Notes: generated by a model not told the origin, from the sequence alone. A stretch of 64,000 nucleotides of DNA from UBA7446 sp024639165 (GCA_024639165.1 JAHEIX010000005.1:56551-120550); one strand, 5' to 3'. Shown: positions 26,436-35,536, counted from the first letter of the stretch. Numbers and translations: made by a program.

Positions 26436-26813
26436 TTGATCAGCGCTGTAATCGTTGACGATGAAGCTCGCAATATCGCGCTTTTATCCCATTGCCTCGA
26501 AAAATATTGCCCGCAGGTTTCATTAGTTGCATCATTCACGAAAAAAAAGAAAGCTATTTCTCATTTGAGAAATAACAAGCCCGATATTCTTTTTCTGGAT
26601 ATTGTTCTTGACTCGGGTAGCGGTTTTGATATTCTAGAGGAAATTGATCACGAAGATATCCGTGTGGTGATGTGCTCTGCCCATGATGAATTTGCACTTA
26701 AAGCGATTCGATATCAAGTCACAGATTATTTGCTTAAGCCCTTAGAAATTCAGGATTTAATCTCTACAGTAGAGAAAATTGAAAAAAGAATAGCGAAATA
26801 CAAAAAAAGATAA
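26436..26813 (+). CDS. Response regulator receiver half of a split LytTR regulator
   Basis: A receiver domain of 125 residues from a TTG at 26436 (ISAVIVDDEARN). The in-frame ATG at 26388 would overlap the divergent methyltransferase start and add 16 unusual residues. Acidic pocket residues VDDE, the phospho-acceptor Asp in ILFLDIVLDSGSGFDIL, the Ser in VVMCSAHDEFAL and the Lys in DYLLKPLE are intact. The frame ends in a single TAA at 26811-26813, and the same frame continues as a LytTR DNA-binding domain. The homologous family is a single protein of about 240 residues, so the stop falls in the linker. Either it is a pseudogene or sequence error, or the two domains are made separately. Confidence 0.75.
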   Translation: MISAVIVDDEARNIALLSHCLEKYCPQVSLVASFTKKKKAISHLRNNKPDILFLDIVLDSGSGFDILEEIDHEDIRVVMCSAHDEFALKAIRYQVTDYLLKPLEIQDLISTVEKIEKRIAKYKKR

Positions 26814-27221
26814 GTGTATGATTCATCTCATTTCACCTCTTTCAATAATGCCATGCCCAATATTAATCAACGTATTGCTATTTCGGAAAAATCGAGTGTT
26901 GATTTTGTTTCCATTGATGAAATTCTATGTGTGGAAACTCACAAGGGTACACACAAGACAGAAATCGTACTAAAGCATCATGTAAAACGTGAGCATATTG
27001 TTGTGGGAAAACCCTTACTTGAGATGGAGAAAAAATTACCTCAAAGTATTTTCTTTAGAGTAAGTCGTACTTCTATTGTCAATGTTACGGCCATACGAAC
27101 CATTCATCGAAATGTGCAACATACCCTTACCCTTACCAATGGTTATCGTATACAAATTCCTCGAACTGGCTATAAGTTGCTGATTTCCTTCATGGAAAAA
27201 ATATATCAAACAATCATATAG
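26814..27221 (+). CDS. LytTR DNA-binding half of a split response regulator
   Basis: The frame resumes immediately after the TAA of the receiver, in phase. A GTG at 26814 or the ATG at 26853 could serve as a start. RIAISEKSSVDFVSIDEILCVETHKGTHKTEIVL, FFRVSRTSIVNVTAIRTI and IQIPRTGYKLLISFM are the LytTR motifs and look undamaged. No sensor histidine kinase is adjacent. If both halves are made, the output domain would be free of control by phosphorylation. If the ribosome reads through or the stop is an error, this is an ordinary LytT-type regulator. Confidence 0.7.
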   Translation: MYDSSHFTSFNNAMPNINQRIAISEKSSVDFVSIDEILCVETHKGTHKTEIVLKHHVKREHIVVGKPLLEMEKKLPQSIFFRVSRTSIVNVTAIRTIHRNVQHTLTLTNGYRIQIPRTGYKLLISFMEKIYQTII

Positions 27222-27245
27222 CTTTTTTATTACCTGAGGCTTCCG

Positions 27246-27253
27246 TATTTTTG
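27246..27253 (+). promoter_or_regulatory. Predicted -7 box (TATTTTTG) of rocD
   Basis: TATTTTTG matches TAnnTTTG and ends 6 bases before the rocD ATG at 27260. No convincing -33 TTG was seen. Confidence 0.45.
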
Positions 27254-27259
27254 TAGGGT

Positions 27260-28543
27260 ATGGCAACTGAAACAAAACTTACGGAACAATTTATAGATCT
27301 TGAGCATGCGCATGGTGCACACAACTACCATCCACTTCCTGTTGTTTTGGATAGGGGCGAAGGGGTGTATTTATGGGATGTTGAAGGTAGAAAATACTAT
27401 GACTTTCTTTCTGCATATTCCGCGGTTAATCAAGGCCATAGCCATCCAAAAATCATACAAGCCCTACAAGATCAGGCGCAAAAATTATGTCTCACCTCAC
27501 GTGCTTTTTACAATAGCTCTTTAGGTCCTTTTGCTGCTTTTATTTCCAAATACTTTGGATTTGATAAAATACTGCCCATGAACTCTGGCGCAGAAGCTGT
27601 AGAGACTGCCATTAAACTAGCGCGAAAATGGGGTGTTCAAAAAAAGAATATACCACAAGAGGCCGCACAAATAGTAGTGTGTCATAATAATTTTCATGGT
27701 AGGACAACTACAATTATTTCGTTTTCAGATGACAAAGGAGCAAAAAATGACTTTGGTCCTTATACCCCTGGGTTTATCGCAATTCCTCACAACGACCTGG
27801 ACGCTTTAAAAAATGTTTTGAAAGCAAACAAAAATATTGTCGGTTTCTTGATGGAACCCATTCAAGGGGAAGCTGGAATATTTACCCCAGACGAAAATTA
27901 CCTACAAGACGTACAAGCAATTTGTAACGCACACGAAGTCTTATTTATTGCTGACGAAATCCAGACTGGCATAGCCAGAACAGGATCACTGCTTGCGGTT
28001 TGTGGTGATTGTGATTGTGGTGCTTCGTGTGAAAGACAGTCAGACACATTTGCTGCGCCCGATGTGTTAATTCTTGGCAAGGCAATTAGTGGAGGTGTTT
28101 ATCCTGTTTCTGCTGTTTTGGCCAACAATGAAGTGATGGATGTAATCAAACCTGGAGAACACGGCAGTACTTTTGGCGGAAACCCAATCGCTGCTGCGGT
28201 CGCTACGGCTGCCCTTAAAGTGGTTCAAGATGAGGCATTAGCGTTAAATGCACGAAAGCTAGGTAACATATTTCGCGACCAACTCAATATGTACATCCAC
28301 TCTAGCGAAATTGTAACTTTGGTAAGAGGCCGGGGCTTGCTTAATGCAATTGTGATTAATGACAGCCCTGAAAGTGATACGGCATGGAACATTTGTATGG
28401 CACTAAAAGAAAACGGATTGCTCGCCAAGCCTACACATGGCAATATCATACGATTTGCGCCACCGCTTGTGATGACCGAAGAGCAGCTATTAGACTGTGT
28501 TGATATCATAACATCAACCCTTAAAACTTTTGAACCGAACTAG
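27260..28543 (+). CDS. rocD: Ornithine aminotransferase
   Basis: A PLP-dependent class III aminotransferase of 427 residues that converts ornithine and 2-oxoglutarate to glutamate semialdehyde and glutamate. LEHAHGAHNYHPLPVVLDRGEGVYLWDVEGRKYYDFLSAYSAVNQGH, NSGAEAVETAIKLARKWG, ADEIQTGIARTGS and the PLP lysine in LILGKAISGGVYPVSAVLAN identify the family. HGSTFGGNP completes the site. It carries an insert rich in cysteine (CGDCDCGASC, around residue 250) before the PLP lysine; a metal or redox role is only a guess. It is followed closely by a cysteine desulfurase gene. Confidence 0.95.
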   Translation: MATETKLTEQFIDLEHAHGAHNYHPLPVVLDRGEGVYLWDVEGRKYYDFLSAYSAVNQGHSHPKIIQALQDQAQKLCLTSRAFYNSSLGPFAAFISKYFGFDKILPMNSGAEAVETAIKLARKWGVQKKNIPQEAAQIVVCHNNFHGRTTTIISFSDDKGAKNDFGPYTPGFIAIPHNDLDALKNVLKANKNIVGFLMEPIQGEAGIFTPDENYLQDVQAICNAHEVLFIADEIQTGIARTGSLLAVCGDCDCGASCERQSDTFAAPDVLILGKAISGGVYPVSAVLANNEVMDVIKPGEHGSTFGGNPIAAAVATAALKVVQDEALALNARKLGNIFRDQLNMYIHSSEIVTLVRGRGLLNAIVINDSPESDTAWNICMALKENGLLAKPTHGNIIRFAPPLVMTEEQLLDCVDIITSTLKTFEPN

Positions 28544-28547
28544 TTTT

Positions 28548-29696
28548 ATGGATTTGATTTACTTTGATAACGCTGCTACTACACCCATTTACCCTGAAGT
28601 TATCGAAGCCATGCATGCTACCATGCAAGAAGATTTTGGCAATCCTTCTTCTGTCCATGCGGCAGGACGTTCTGCAAAAGCTAAGGTCGAGTCTGCCCGA
28701 AAATACATCGCTAATCAAATGGGTGTTTTACCCAAAGAAATCATTTTTACTTCCGGTGGAACAGAAGGAGATAACACAGTAATGCAAGCTGCTTTGCATC
28801 AACTGAAAATTCGCCACTTTATAAGTTCTCCAATAGAACACCATGCAGTACTTCACCCCTTAGAACAGATGGCTCAACAAGGGCACATAAAATTAGACTT
28901 GGTAAAAGTACTTCCCAGCGGTTTGCCCGACACGGATGACTTAAAACGTTTATTGAGCAGTAGTGATGAGAAAAAAATGGTCAGCCTTATGCATGTCAAT
29001 AACGAGGTAGGAGCCATATTAGACCTTGAGGCAGTTGGAAATTTATGTCACGAGCACAATGCGTTATTCCATACAGATACCGTTCAATCCATTGGGCACT
29101 TTGATTTGGATTTTGGAGTATTACCCGTAGATTTCGCTGTAGCCTCGGCACACAAATTTCACGGACCCAAGGGCATTGGTTTTTTATATATTCAAAAAGA
29201 TACGGGTTTAAGCGGTATACTTTTAGGAGGATCGCAAGAACGCGGAATGCGGGCAGGCACTGAAGCCGTTCATAATATCGTTGGAATGCATACTGCCTTT
29301 CAACTTTCTTGCGAAAGCATGCAAGCCGATGCTTTACATATCAAGGATTTAAAAAGCTATTGCCTAACCCAATTACAAGCTGCCTTGCCTGGCACAATAT
29401 TTAATGGCGCATCTGGCGATATTGAAAACAGCACATATACGATTGTAAATGCACGCCTACCCATGGATGAGAAGAAAGCGAAACTCTTGGCTTTTAATCT
29501 TGATTTGCAAGGGGTGTGTTGCTCTAAAGGCAGTGCTTGTCAATCGGGAAGCGAGGGGGAGTCTCATGTGTTACAATACTTGCTAACTGCCGAACAAAAC
29601 AAGGCGCCTTCTTTGCGTTTTTCTTTTTCAGCACACAACACAAAAACTGAAATTGACAAGCTTATTGATATACTTGTCGACTATGTAAAAAGCTAA
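28548..29696 (+). CDS. Cysteine desulfurase, NifS/IscS class
   Basis: An enzyme of 382 residues from the ATG at 28548 (MDLIYFDNAATTP); an earlier frame start would overlap rocD. It should release sulfur from cysteine as an enzyme persulfide for Fe-S clusters or tRNA thiolation. FTSGGTEGDN, SPIEHHAVL, VNNEVGAILDL and the PLP lysine in ASAHKFHGPKGIGFLYI are intact. The catalytic loop CCSKGSACQSGSEG has the active-site Cys. No scaffold protein gene is adjacent. Its 3' end overlaps the convergent TonB receptor gene by 4 bases. Confidence 0.93.
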   Translation: MDLIYFDNAATTPIYPEVIEAMHATMQEDFGNPSSVHAAGRSAKAKVESARKYIANQMGVLPKEIIFTSGGTEGDNTVMQAALHQLKIRHFISSPIEHHAVLHPLEQMAQQGHIKLDLVKVLPSGLPDTDDLKRLLSSSDEKKMVSLMHVNNEVGAILDLEAVGNLCHEHNALFHTDTVQSIGHFDLDFGVLPVDFAVASAHKFHGPKGIGFLYIQKDTGLSGILLGGSQERGMRAGTEAVHNIVGMHTAFQLSCESMQADALHIKDLKSYCLTQLQAALPGTIFNGASGDIENSTYTIVNARLPMDEKKAKLLAFNLDLQGVCCSKGSACQSGSEGESHVLQYLLTAEQNKAPSLRFSFSAHNTKTEIDKLIDILVDYVKS

Positions 29697-32137
29697 AATC
29701 TTGCTTTAATTTTGATGTTGAATACACGCGGAGTCATGTAGTTAGCAACGGCAAACTGGCGTTGGGTGTACACGTCTCTTGCCCAAGTATTGGTGATCGC
29801 GTTTTGTACATCGAATATATTGAAAATTTCGACCCCAACTTCTAATTCTTCAAAAGCATTAAAGGTATTTCTAAAGCGGGTGTCGTCTTTTATGACATAC
29901 AAAAAGCCAATATCAGCACGCTTGTAGTTGCGCAATCTGTTTTGATAATTGTAGGCGTCAGCATAGTTAGGAGAGCCGCCTGGAAGGCCTGTATTGTAAA
30001 CCAAGTTTAAGTTCATTTTTAAGAAAGGTAACCTCGGCACATAGTCTTGAAAGAGCATGGCAAATTTTAATCTTTGGTCTGTAGGTCTTGCAATGTCTCC
30101 GCGATTATTCTGATTCTCAACGGCTTTTAATAGCCCTATACTTATCCAAGATTCCGTTCCTGGAACAAACTCACCATTTAGGCGCATGTCTAGCCCGTAA
30201 ACTTTAGCCTTGGTGTCGTTATTTGCTGCATATCGAATACGTACATTTTCCAAGGTGTAGGGATTGACATCCCACAAGTATTTATAGTATGCAGATGCCC
30301 TAAATACAAACGGCCTATCCCAAAGTTGAAATGTTCGATCTTGACTTACTACTGCATGAATAGATTGTTGTGGCTTTACGGATGGATTTATCTTACCGTC
30401 GATACCCCTTAGTTCTTTGTAAAATGGCGCTTGGGTGTAATTACCTACTGATAAACGCGTCACTATATTGGGATTGTCTACAGGCTGAAAACTCAATTGC
30501 GCACGTGGGCTAACAAATGTACTGCCTGCATTGCTAAAGTTTGATAGGTTCCAGTGGTGTACCCGAATTCCAGCCGACAACCATGCTATTTTTTTGCCCA
30601 TTAAAAAACGATTATTCCATTGTAGATAACCCGAAATTCTGTTTAGCGTACTTTGTTGGGTAGCCCTTATGTTATTGAACAAAGTCAGCGGTCCCTCAAA
30701 TGGTTCATAGGGCTGGTTGTTTTTAGCACTGATGTGTGGTAGACGAATAGAAAAGCCAGCAGAGTCTATTTTTTCCCACTCAACTATTCGGTCGCGTATG
30801 TCTTCAGATTTTAATGCTACGCCCCAGCGTAACTCCTGCTTGTCTAGCTGATGTTTTCCAGAAATATTCACAGATGTTATAAGGGCATCAAAGTCGTTTC
30901 TTCCATGTGTGTGCTGACTGCCAATACCCTCTGCAAAGGATATATTGCCCAAGTCTTCAGAGCCAATATCCGTATTTGGTGTGCCAAGTAAATATTGCCC
31001 AACAATATCAAAATACTCTTGTTCTTGGGTGTGATAAATAGAAGTTGTCAAAACATATTGGTTGTTCTCAGATGGCTGATATGTAGTCTTCAGCGCACCC
31101 AAATACGTTTGGTAAATATCTTCTTCACTGCCATCGTAATAAACCAATAGGGCACGTGGGTCACTAGCCGTTCCAAAATTTGTTTGCCTTGTTTGAGGTG
31201 TGTAATTGTAAACATTTCTAGAAACAGAACCCAGAAATTGAAATGTTAGCTTGTCATTTTTTTGATAGCTAATAAAGGATTGCAAATCGGCAAAGGCAGG
31301 CTGGTATTGCGCACTGGTTTCCTTTTGGTTTACAAGCAATTGGTTGTCGCGATAGCGTGCGCCTATAATTGCAGACCACTTGCCCTTAGTGTTCCCATAG
31401 CTTATTCCACCTCCCAATAAACTCGCATCTACACGTAATACTTTTTGTGTTGGTGTTTTGTAGGTAATATCTAATACCGAAGAAAGTTTATCGCCATAGC
31501 GTGCTTCAAAACCACCGGCCTTGAATGATACTTGTTGAATTAGATCGGGATTTAAAAAGCTTAATCCTTCTTGTTGCCCAGCACGAATTAGCGTTGGCCG
31601 ATACACTTCGATACCGTTTACGTAAACCAAATTCTCATCATAATTTCCACCTCTAACGGCATATTGTGTACTGAGCTCGTTGTTTGAATTTACGCCAGGC
31701 AGGCTCAAGAGTAAGTTCTCAACGCCCGCATTTGCGCCAGGAATACTCCGTACTGTTTCAGGAGATAAGACAGTAACCCCACTAATTTTGGCAGATTGAT
31801 TTCCCAGGACCACTACTTCGCCCATTTGCGCCCGTTTAGTGTTCATTACAGGATGAAATTCTTGAACGGTATTGGGTTGTGGCGAAATGGTTACCACTAC
31901 CTTTTCATGGGCAATATGCGTAAAGCGGATTACTAATTTTGTTTCAGTTGTAAAATGTAATTGATAAAAACCGTTTTCGTTTGCGGTGGTACCAAAGCCC
32001 GTATTTGTGCTTACGGTTACATAGGGTATGGGTTCTTGCTTGTCATTGGTAATAATACCTTGTAGGGTAGTGTTTTGCGCATGTAAAATGAAATGACAAC
32101 TAAAGTAGTATAGAAAAGCAAGTGCTAGTTTTTTCAT
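29693..32137 (-). CDS. TonB-dependent outer membrane receptor
   Basis: A protein of 814 residues. A signal peptide ends near HAQ at residue 21. A carboxypeptidase regulatory-like domain follows (LQGIITNDKQEPIPYVTVSTNTGFGTTANENGFYQL), then the plug domain (SIPGANAGVENLLLSLPGVNSNNELSTQYAVRGGNYDENLVYVNGIEVYRP) and a 22-strand-type barrel ending in Phe (FNIKIKARF). No SusD-like lipoprotein is adjacent, so it is not a classical polysaccharide locus. The substrate is unknown. It begins in the stop region of the M23 peptidase gene with a 4-base overlap, so the two are one transcription unit. Confidence 0.93.
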   Translation of the reverse strand: MKKLALAFLYYFSCHFILHAQNTTLQGIITNDKQEPIPYVTVSTNTGFGTTANENGFYQLHFTTETKLVIRFTHIAHEKVVVTISPQPNTVQEFHPVMNTKRAQMGEVVVLGNQSAKISGVTVLSPETVRSIPGANAGVENLLLSLPGVNSNNELSTQYAVRGGNYDENLVYVNGIEVYRPTLIRAGQQEGLSFLNPDLIQQVSFKAGGFEARYGDKLSSVLDITYKTPTQKVLRVDASLLGGGISYGNTKGKWSAIIGARYRDNQLLVNQKETSAQYQPAFADLQSFISYQKNDKLTFQFLGSVSRNVYNYTPQTRQTNFGTASDPRALLVYYDGSEEDIYQTYLGALKTTYQPSENNQYVLTTSIYHTQEQEYFDIVGQYLLGTPNTDIGSEDLGNISFAEGIGSQHTHGRNDFDALITSVNISGKHQLDKQELRWGVALKSEDIRDRIVEWEKIDSAGFSIRLPHISAKNNQPYEPFEGPLTLFNNIRATQQSTLNRISGYLQWNNRFLMGKKIAWLSAGIRVHHWNLSNFSNAGSTFVSPRAQLSFQPVDNPNIVTRLSVGNYTQAPFYKELRGIDGKINPSVKPQQSIHAVVSQDRTFQLWDRPFVFRASAYYKYLWDVNPYTLENVRIRYAANNDTKAKVYGLDMRLNGEFVPGTESWISIGLLKAVENQNNRGDIARPTDQRLKFAMLFQDYVPRLPFLKMNLNLVYNTGLPGGSPNYADAYNYQNRLRNYKRADIGFLYVIKDDTRFRNTFNAFEELEVGVEIFNIFDVQNAITNTWARDVYTQRQFAVANYMTPRVFNIKIKARF

Positions 32138-33789
32138 TCTTTGCGATAAAACGTTGTTTCAAATGTAGTACTGTTGTTGACTTTATCCCAAACAATTAGC
32201 TTTAATTTATGTTTTGTTTTTTTAAGTTTCACGGGATCTCGAAATCGAAATGTGAGTTCTTTTTTCTTTTGCTCATATTCAAATAGCACCCATTTGTCGT
32301 TTAAATAGCCTTCATAGCGACCAACTCCAGCGCCTTTGTCGTCTATCGTAAAGCGAATATCTTTCTCCAATGAAATCCAGCGATTACTGATTTTCTTTTG
32401 GTCTTCAATAGTCGGAGGGATGCTGTCTACCAGTACCGTTATAGCTCCTGTGCTTTTCAGCTTTGCCGAAAATTGTCCTTTCTTGTTTTTATTTGCCACA
32501 TGCCCCCAGCGCTTTCTTCGCTTCAAGGCCAAATAAGCTCCTTTGGGTGTATTTTCTTTTTCCAATGTTAGTGTGTATGGCTTTTCAAAATAAGCATAGT
32601 CGTTAGAGATATTGAGTGTATCTCCGTCCATTTCAATGCTAAGCGGTGTGGGTTCGCTAAAAGTTTTTTGGTTTATATACAAGCTAAAGTCTCGTAATTC
32701 AAACATATAATCCCTTTTGGGATAAATCATTTTTCCCGGCAGGGGAGATTTTTTTGTCACACATACTTCTTCTACTTTTCCTTCAATGGGTATGTGCAAA
32801 TACACCTTATTACCTACGACATCGCTCAACTTTATGGTATACGTCAACTGCGCACCCGCTTCAACATCAATAAGACCATTGTTTGTGTAATTGGCAAAGG
32901 CAACGGGTGTTTCATGGGAATTAAAAAGTTGCATCACTTTTTTATTTGCGTCTATGTATAGCGGATAGTCTATTAACTTGTGCATTTCACTGGTATCGTC
33001 AAACGAGAGCGTATCAAATTTAATTTTAAATCTAGGGGTATTGTCAATGGCAGCATCAATTTTAAACGCCCCATTTTTAAAAAAAGATTCATTTTGTCTG
33101 TCAAAATGCTCTATTCCAAAACCAATAGTTCCAATTGCTCTGATGGTATCCGCAACATAAACACTGTCATTCTTTTGGGTTATGGACAACTGAATTTGCT
33201 CTTCGGACCTATTGATAACTCCATCAATAGGATAGCCAATAAGTTGTACTATGATAGGCTTTCGTGTGTCTGCGATATTGTCATTGGAAACTAGCGGGTT
33301 GAAGGGAATTTGATTTGCGCTTGTTCTGAGCTCAAAATGTAGGTGAGGTCCAAATGATGAGCCTGTATTACCCGAATACCCTATAAGCGCTCCTTTTTTT
33401 ATGGGCATTTGGTCAGGTTCAGGATAAAACTCAACAGTATAGCTTTTTTGGTTGTATTGTTTTTTGCGAACATGGCGCGTAATCTCTGGACTGTATCGTT
33501 GTAGATGGGCATAAACACTAGTCACGCCATTGGGATGATTGATGTATATCGCTTTTCCATAACCGCCTTGTTGAATTTTAATACGCGATACATATCCGTT
33601 TGCAACAGCACGTAGTGGCAATCCTTCTTTGCCTTGGGTGCGAATGTCAATTCCTGCGTGGAAATGTGTGCCTCGAAGTTCTGCAAATGTTCCCGACAAT
33701 TGAATAGGGATGTCTACGGGTGGGTGGTAGTTCTGGGCGTAAACAAAGCGTATTACCAATAAAGCGAGCAGTAAGATTGAGCGATTCAT
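32134..33789 (-). CDS. M23 family metallopeptidase, secreted
   Basis: A protein of 551 residues with an N-terminal signal peptide (MNRSILLLALLVIRFVYAQ). The LytM/M23 domain lies in the first 180 residues: GTHFHAGIDIRTQGKEG and SFGPHLHFELR supply the zinc and catalytic His/Asp. The long C-terminal part is predicted beta-rich and unassigned. Peptidases of this kind cut peptidoglycan cross-links or regulate amidases in the periplasm. It is the first gene of an operon with the TonB receptor. A TACCTTTG -7 box lies just before its start codon. Confidence 0.92.
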   Translation of the reverse strand: MNRSILLLALLVIRFVYAQNYHPPVDIPIQLSGTFAELRGTHFHAGIDIRTQGKEGLPLRAVANGYVSRIKIQQGGYGKAIYINHPNGVTSVYAHLQRYSPEITRHVRKKQYNQKSYTVEFYPEPDQMPIKKGALIGYSGNTGSSFGPHLHFELRTSANQIPFNPLVSNDNIADTRKPIIVQLIGYPIDGVINRSEEQIQLSITQKNDSVYVADTIRAIGTIGFGIEHFDRQNESFFKNGAFKIDAAIDNTPRFKIKFDTLSFDDTSEMHKLIDYPLYIDANKKVMQLFNSHETPVAFANYTNNGLIDVEAGAQLTYTIKLSDVVGNKVYLHIPIEGKVEEVCVTKKSPLPGKMIYPKRDYMFELRDFSLYINQKTFSEPTPLSIEMDGDTLNISNDYAYFEKPYTLTLEKENTPKGAYLALKRRKRWGHVANKNKKGQFSAKLKSTGAITVLVDSIPPTIEDQKKISNRWISLEKDIRFTIDDKGAGVGRYEGYLNDKWVLFEYEQKKKELTFRFRDPVKLKKTKHKLKLIVWDKVNNSTTFETTFYRKE

Positions 33790-33794
33790 GTTTT

Positions 33795-33802
33795 CAAAGG
33801 TA
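33795..33802 (-). promoter_or_regulatory. Predicted -7 box (TACCTTTG) of the M23-TonB receptor operon
   Basis: TACCTTTG on the minus strand matches TAnnTTTG and ends 5 bases before the ATG at 33789. No well-spaced -33 element was identified. Confidence 0.5.
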
Positions 33803-33833
33803 AAATATTATGATGCAAATCGAGAATGGAGAT

Positions 33834-33864
33834 TTGTTAAATGTCAACAGCTTAGGTACATTTG
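33834..33864 (+). promoter_or_regulatory. Predicted promoter of the zapA operon (TTG-N20-TACATTTG)
   Basis: TTG at 33834-33836 and TACATTTG at 33857-33864 are 20 bases apart and match the Bacteroidota -33/-7 pattern. The start codon follows at 33881. Confidence 0.6.
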
Positions 33865-33880
33865 AAAGGAAATTAATTAA

Positions 33881-34183
33881 ATGGACAACTCCACTACCGT
33901 CGTTTTGGATAAATTAGAAAATCAACTTTACGAGTTGGTTGAAAAAATGCATCAATTGCAGCAATCAAAAGTTGCTCTAGAAACTTCTTTGCTTGAGGCC
34001 CAATCTAAACTTAAGGCAAAGCAAGAAGATGCGCAAGAGTGGAAAGAAAAATACGAAGCCTTGAAAGCCGTCCAAGGCATGAAAACGGATAATACCGCAG
34101 CCAAAAAGCGCACCTTACATCATATAGATGCCTTAATAAACGAAGTAGATGCGTGTATTGCACAAATTAAAATTGAAGACTGA
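33881..34183 (+). CDS. Small coiled-coil protein upstream of zapA
   Basis: A protein of 100 residues that is almost entirely a predicted coiled coil (LENQLYELVEKMHQLQQSKVALETSLLEAQSKLKAKQ), with no signal peptide. A similar short coiled-coil gene precedes zapA in many flavobacteria. The position suggests a ZapB-like role at the division ring, but this is inference from context. Its stop shares one base with the zapA start, so the genes are coupled. Confidence 0.8.
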   Translation: MDNSTTVVLDKLENQLYELVEKMHQLQQSKVALETSLLEAQSKLKAKQEDAQEWKEKYEALKAVQGMKTDNTAAKKRTLHHIDALINEVDACIAQIKIED

Positions 34184-34467
34184 TGCAAAAAATTAAACTT
34201 TCTATTGCCGATAGGGTATATCCATTAAGTGTGCCAGAAGGTGAAGAGGCGATTCTTCGTGAAGCTGCAAAAAGCCTAAATGTAATGGTGGATCATTTCG
34301 AGAAAAACTATGCCGTAAAAGACAAGCAAGACGTTTTGGCTATGTGTGCCCTTCAAATTGCTGTACAGTCCAGTAAGGAAGCAGATGCCAATACGACATC
34401 ACAAAGTGATGTTCATAAAAAAATTGTACTTTTATCCAAGTATTTAACGGAGCAATTAGCTTCCTAA
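34183..34467 (+). CDS. zapA: Cell division protein ZapA
   Basis: A protein of 94 residues with the ZapA fold: KIKLSIADRVYPLSVPEGEEAILREAAKSLNVMVDHF, then a helical part with KDKQDVLAMCALQIAVQ. It binds FtsZ and promotes bundling of filaments at midcell. The length and position are typical. A 6S RNA gene starts about 9 bases after its stop codon, the arrangement seen in many bacteria. Confidence 0.92.
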   Translation: MQKIKLSIADRVYPLSVPEGEEAILREAAKSLNVMVDHFEKNYAVKDKQDVLAMCALQIAVQSSKEADANTTSQSDVHKKIVLLSKYLTEQLAS

Positions 34468-34475
34468 ATACCAAA

Positions 34476-34647
34476 AACACCTACCCTGCATAAGGTACAT
34501 TTTTTGATAAACTCAACGCTAATTTAATCCGAAGAGGTGAGTTTTGGGTGCACAAGCAAGCCGTTTTATACGGATCCTTAAACACACAGGTAGCCTCAAA
34601 CATGTTTAATTCGAGTTTATGCAAAACTTGCCTGGGGTAGGTTTTTT
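34476..34647 (+). ncRNA. ssrS: 6S RNA, Flavobacteria type (6S-Flavo)
   Basis: The 172-base gene-free stretch after zapA begins with ACCTACCC (34479-34486) and ends with the exact complement GGGTAGGT (34635-34642) followed by six T. This gives a closing stem and an intrinsic terminator. In between are partly complementary arms compatible with the long rod and central bubble of 6S RNA, which mimics an open promoter and binds RNA polymerase. The location after zapA is the classical one for ssrS. I could not run a covariance model, so the exact ends are approximate. Confidence 0.78.
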
Positions 34648-35536
34648 AATAATTGGCAGGTAATTTATTTTTCTCGAACAATTTGTGAATCCATAGGATA
34701 ACAACCCCAAAGGCAACTGCTGAAATAATAAGCAATACATTTTGAAGCCCTGAAACACTAAAGGATAACTTGACTAAAATGGTCGAGATTACAAATCCAG
34801 AGTTGCGAATGACCTTATTGAACTTATCCGTATGGGCAAAAGAAAACAACACCAAAAGCACATCAACCAATATTAGCACAGTAAAGAAGTCGTCAAAAAA
34901 CACAGCATTGACGTCAAGTCCTGAAACAATTCCTTGTTCAAGTTCAGATACTTGCGATGCCCATTCGAATACATTGAATAATGCGATGATGATAAATGTT
35001 GGCACCAATAAAACAGCCAAGGATTTCTTAAACTTGATAAAACGAACAAGTTCTGGACGGGTTTCGGTCAGCTTTAATAGTTTTCTTACCCTAAACTTAT
35101 TCATGCTGTAAAAGAAGTGTATAAGCAAAAATAGAATTACGGTAGCAATGATGTCGTATATGAATTGGAGGTTTTGTGCACTTTCAAACCAGTTGCCATC
35201 TAAAGAAATGTTGGATAAATCTTTGTACAACCTTCGAATGACAATAAGCATGATGATTTCATACTGCTTGCCAATGTAGATGGTCATCGACTTTGGCAAA
35301 TAATAAATCAGCAAGTACACCTCATAAACAAGAATAAAAGAGAAAGGGGTATAAATAGCTGAAATTGGATTCGTGAACAACTCGCCAGAAATGGCAATTC
35401 CAATAAAGCCAAGGTCGTTTAGCGTAATGACAGCTAAGTGAAGCAAAAAGCTTACAATAGCAAGATTAATGATGAATTTTTCGCTTAACTTTTTGGTTTT
35501 TTCATCCAAAAGTTTGGCGTAGAGCAGCTCGAACAT
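34646..35536 (-). CDS. Hypothetical multi-pass membrane protein
   Basis: A protein of 296 residues with about seven or eight hydrophobic segments and a short cytoplasmic N-terminus (MFELLYAKLLDEKTKKLSEKF). Between segments are basic stretches such as MNKFRVRKLLKL and RFIKFKKSL. No enzymatic motif is recognised and I assign no function. It resembles conserved flavobacterial inner membrane proteins of unknown role. Its stop codon abuts the terminator of the convergent 6S RNA gene, so the two transcription units end back to back. Confidence 0.75.
   Translation of the reverse strand: MFELLYAKLLDEKTKKLSEKFIINLAIVSFLLHLAVITLNDLGFIGIAISGELFTNPISAIYTPFSFILVYEVYLLIYYLPKSMTIYIGKQYEIIMLIVIRRLYKDLSNISLDGNWFESAQNLQFIYDIIATVILFLLIHFFYSMNKFRVRKLLKLTETRPELVRFIKFKKSLAVLLVPTFIIIALFNVFEWASQVSELEQGIVSGLDVNAVFFDDFFTVLILVDVLLVLFSFAHTDKFNKVIRNSGFVISTILVKLSFSVSGLQNVLLIISAVAFGVVILWIHKLFEKNKLPANY

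Noticed and set aside
29693..32137. Polysaccharide utilisation locus around the TonB receptor
   Set aside because: No SusD-like lipoprotein or glycoside hydrolase is present near it.
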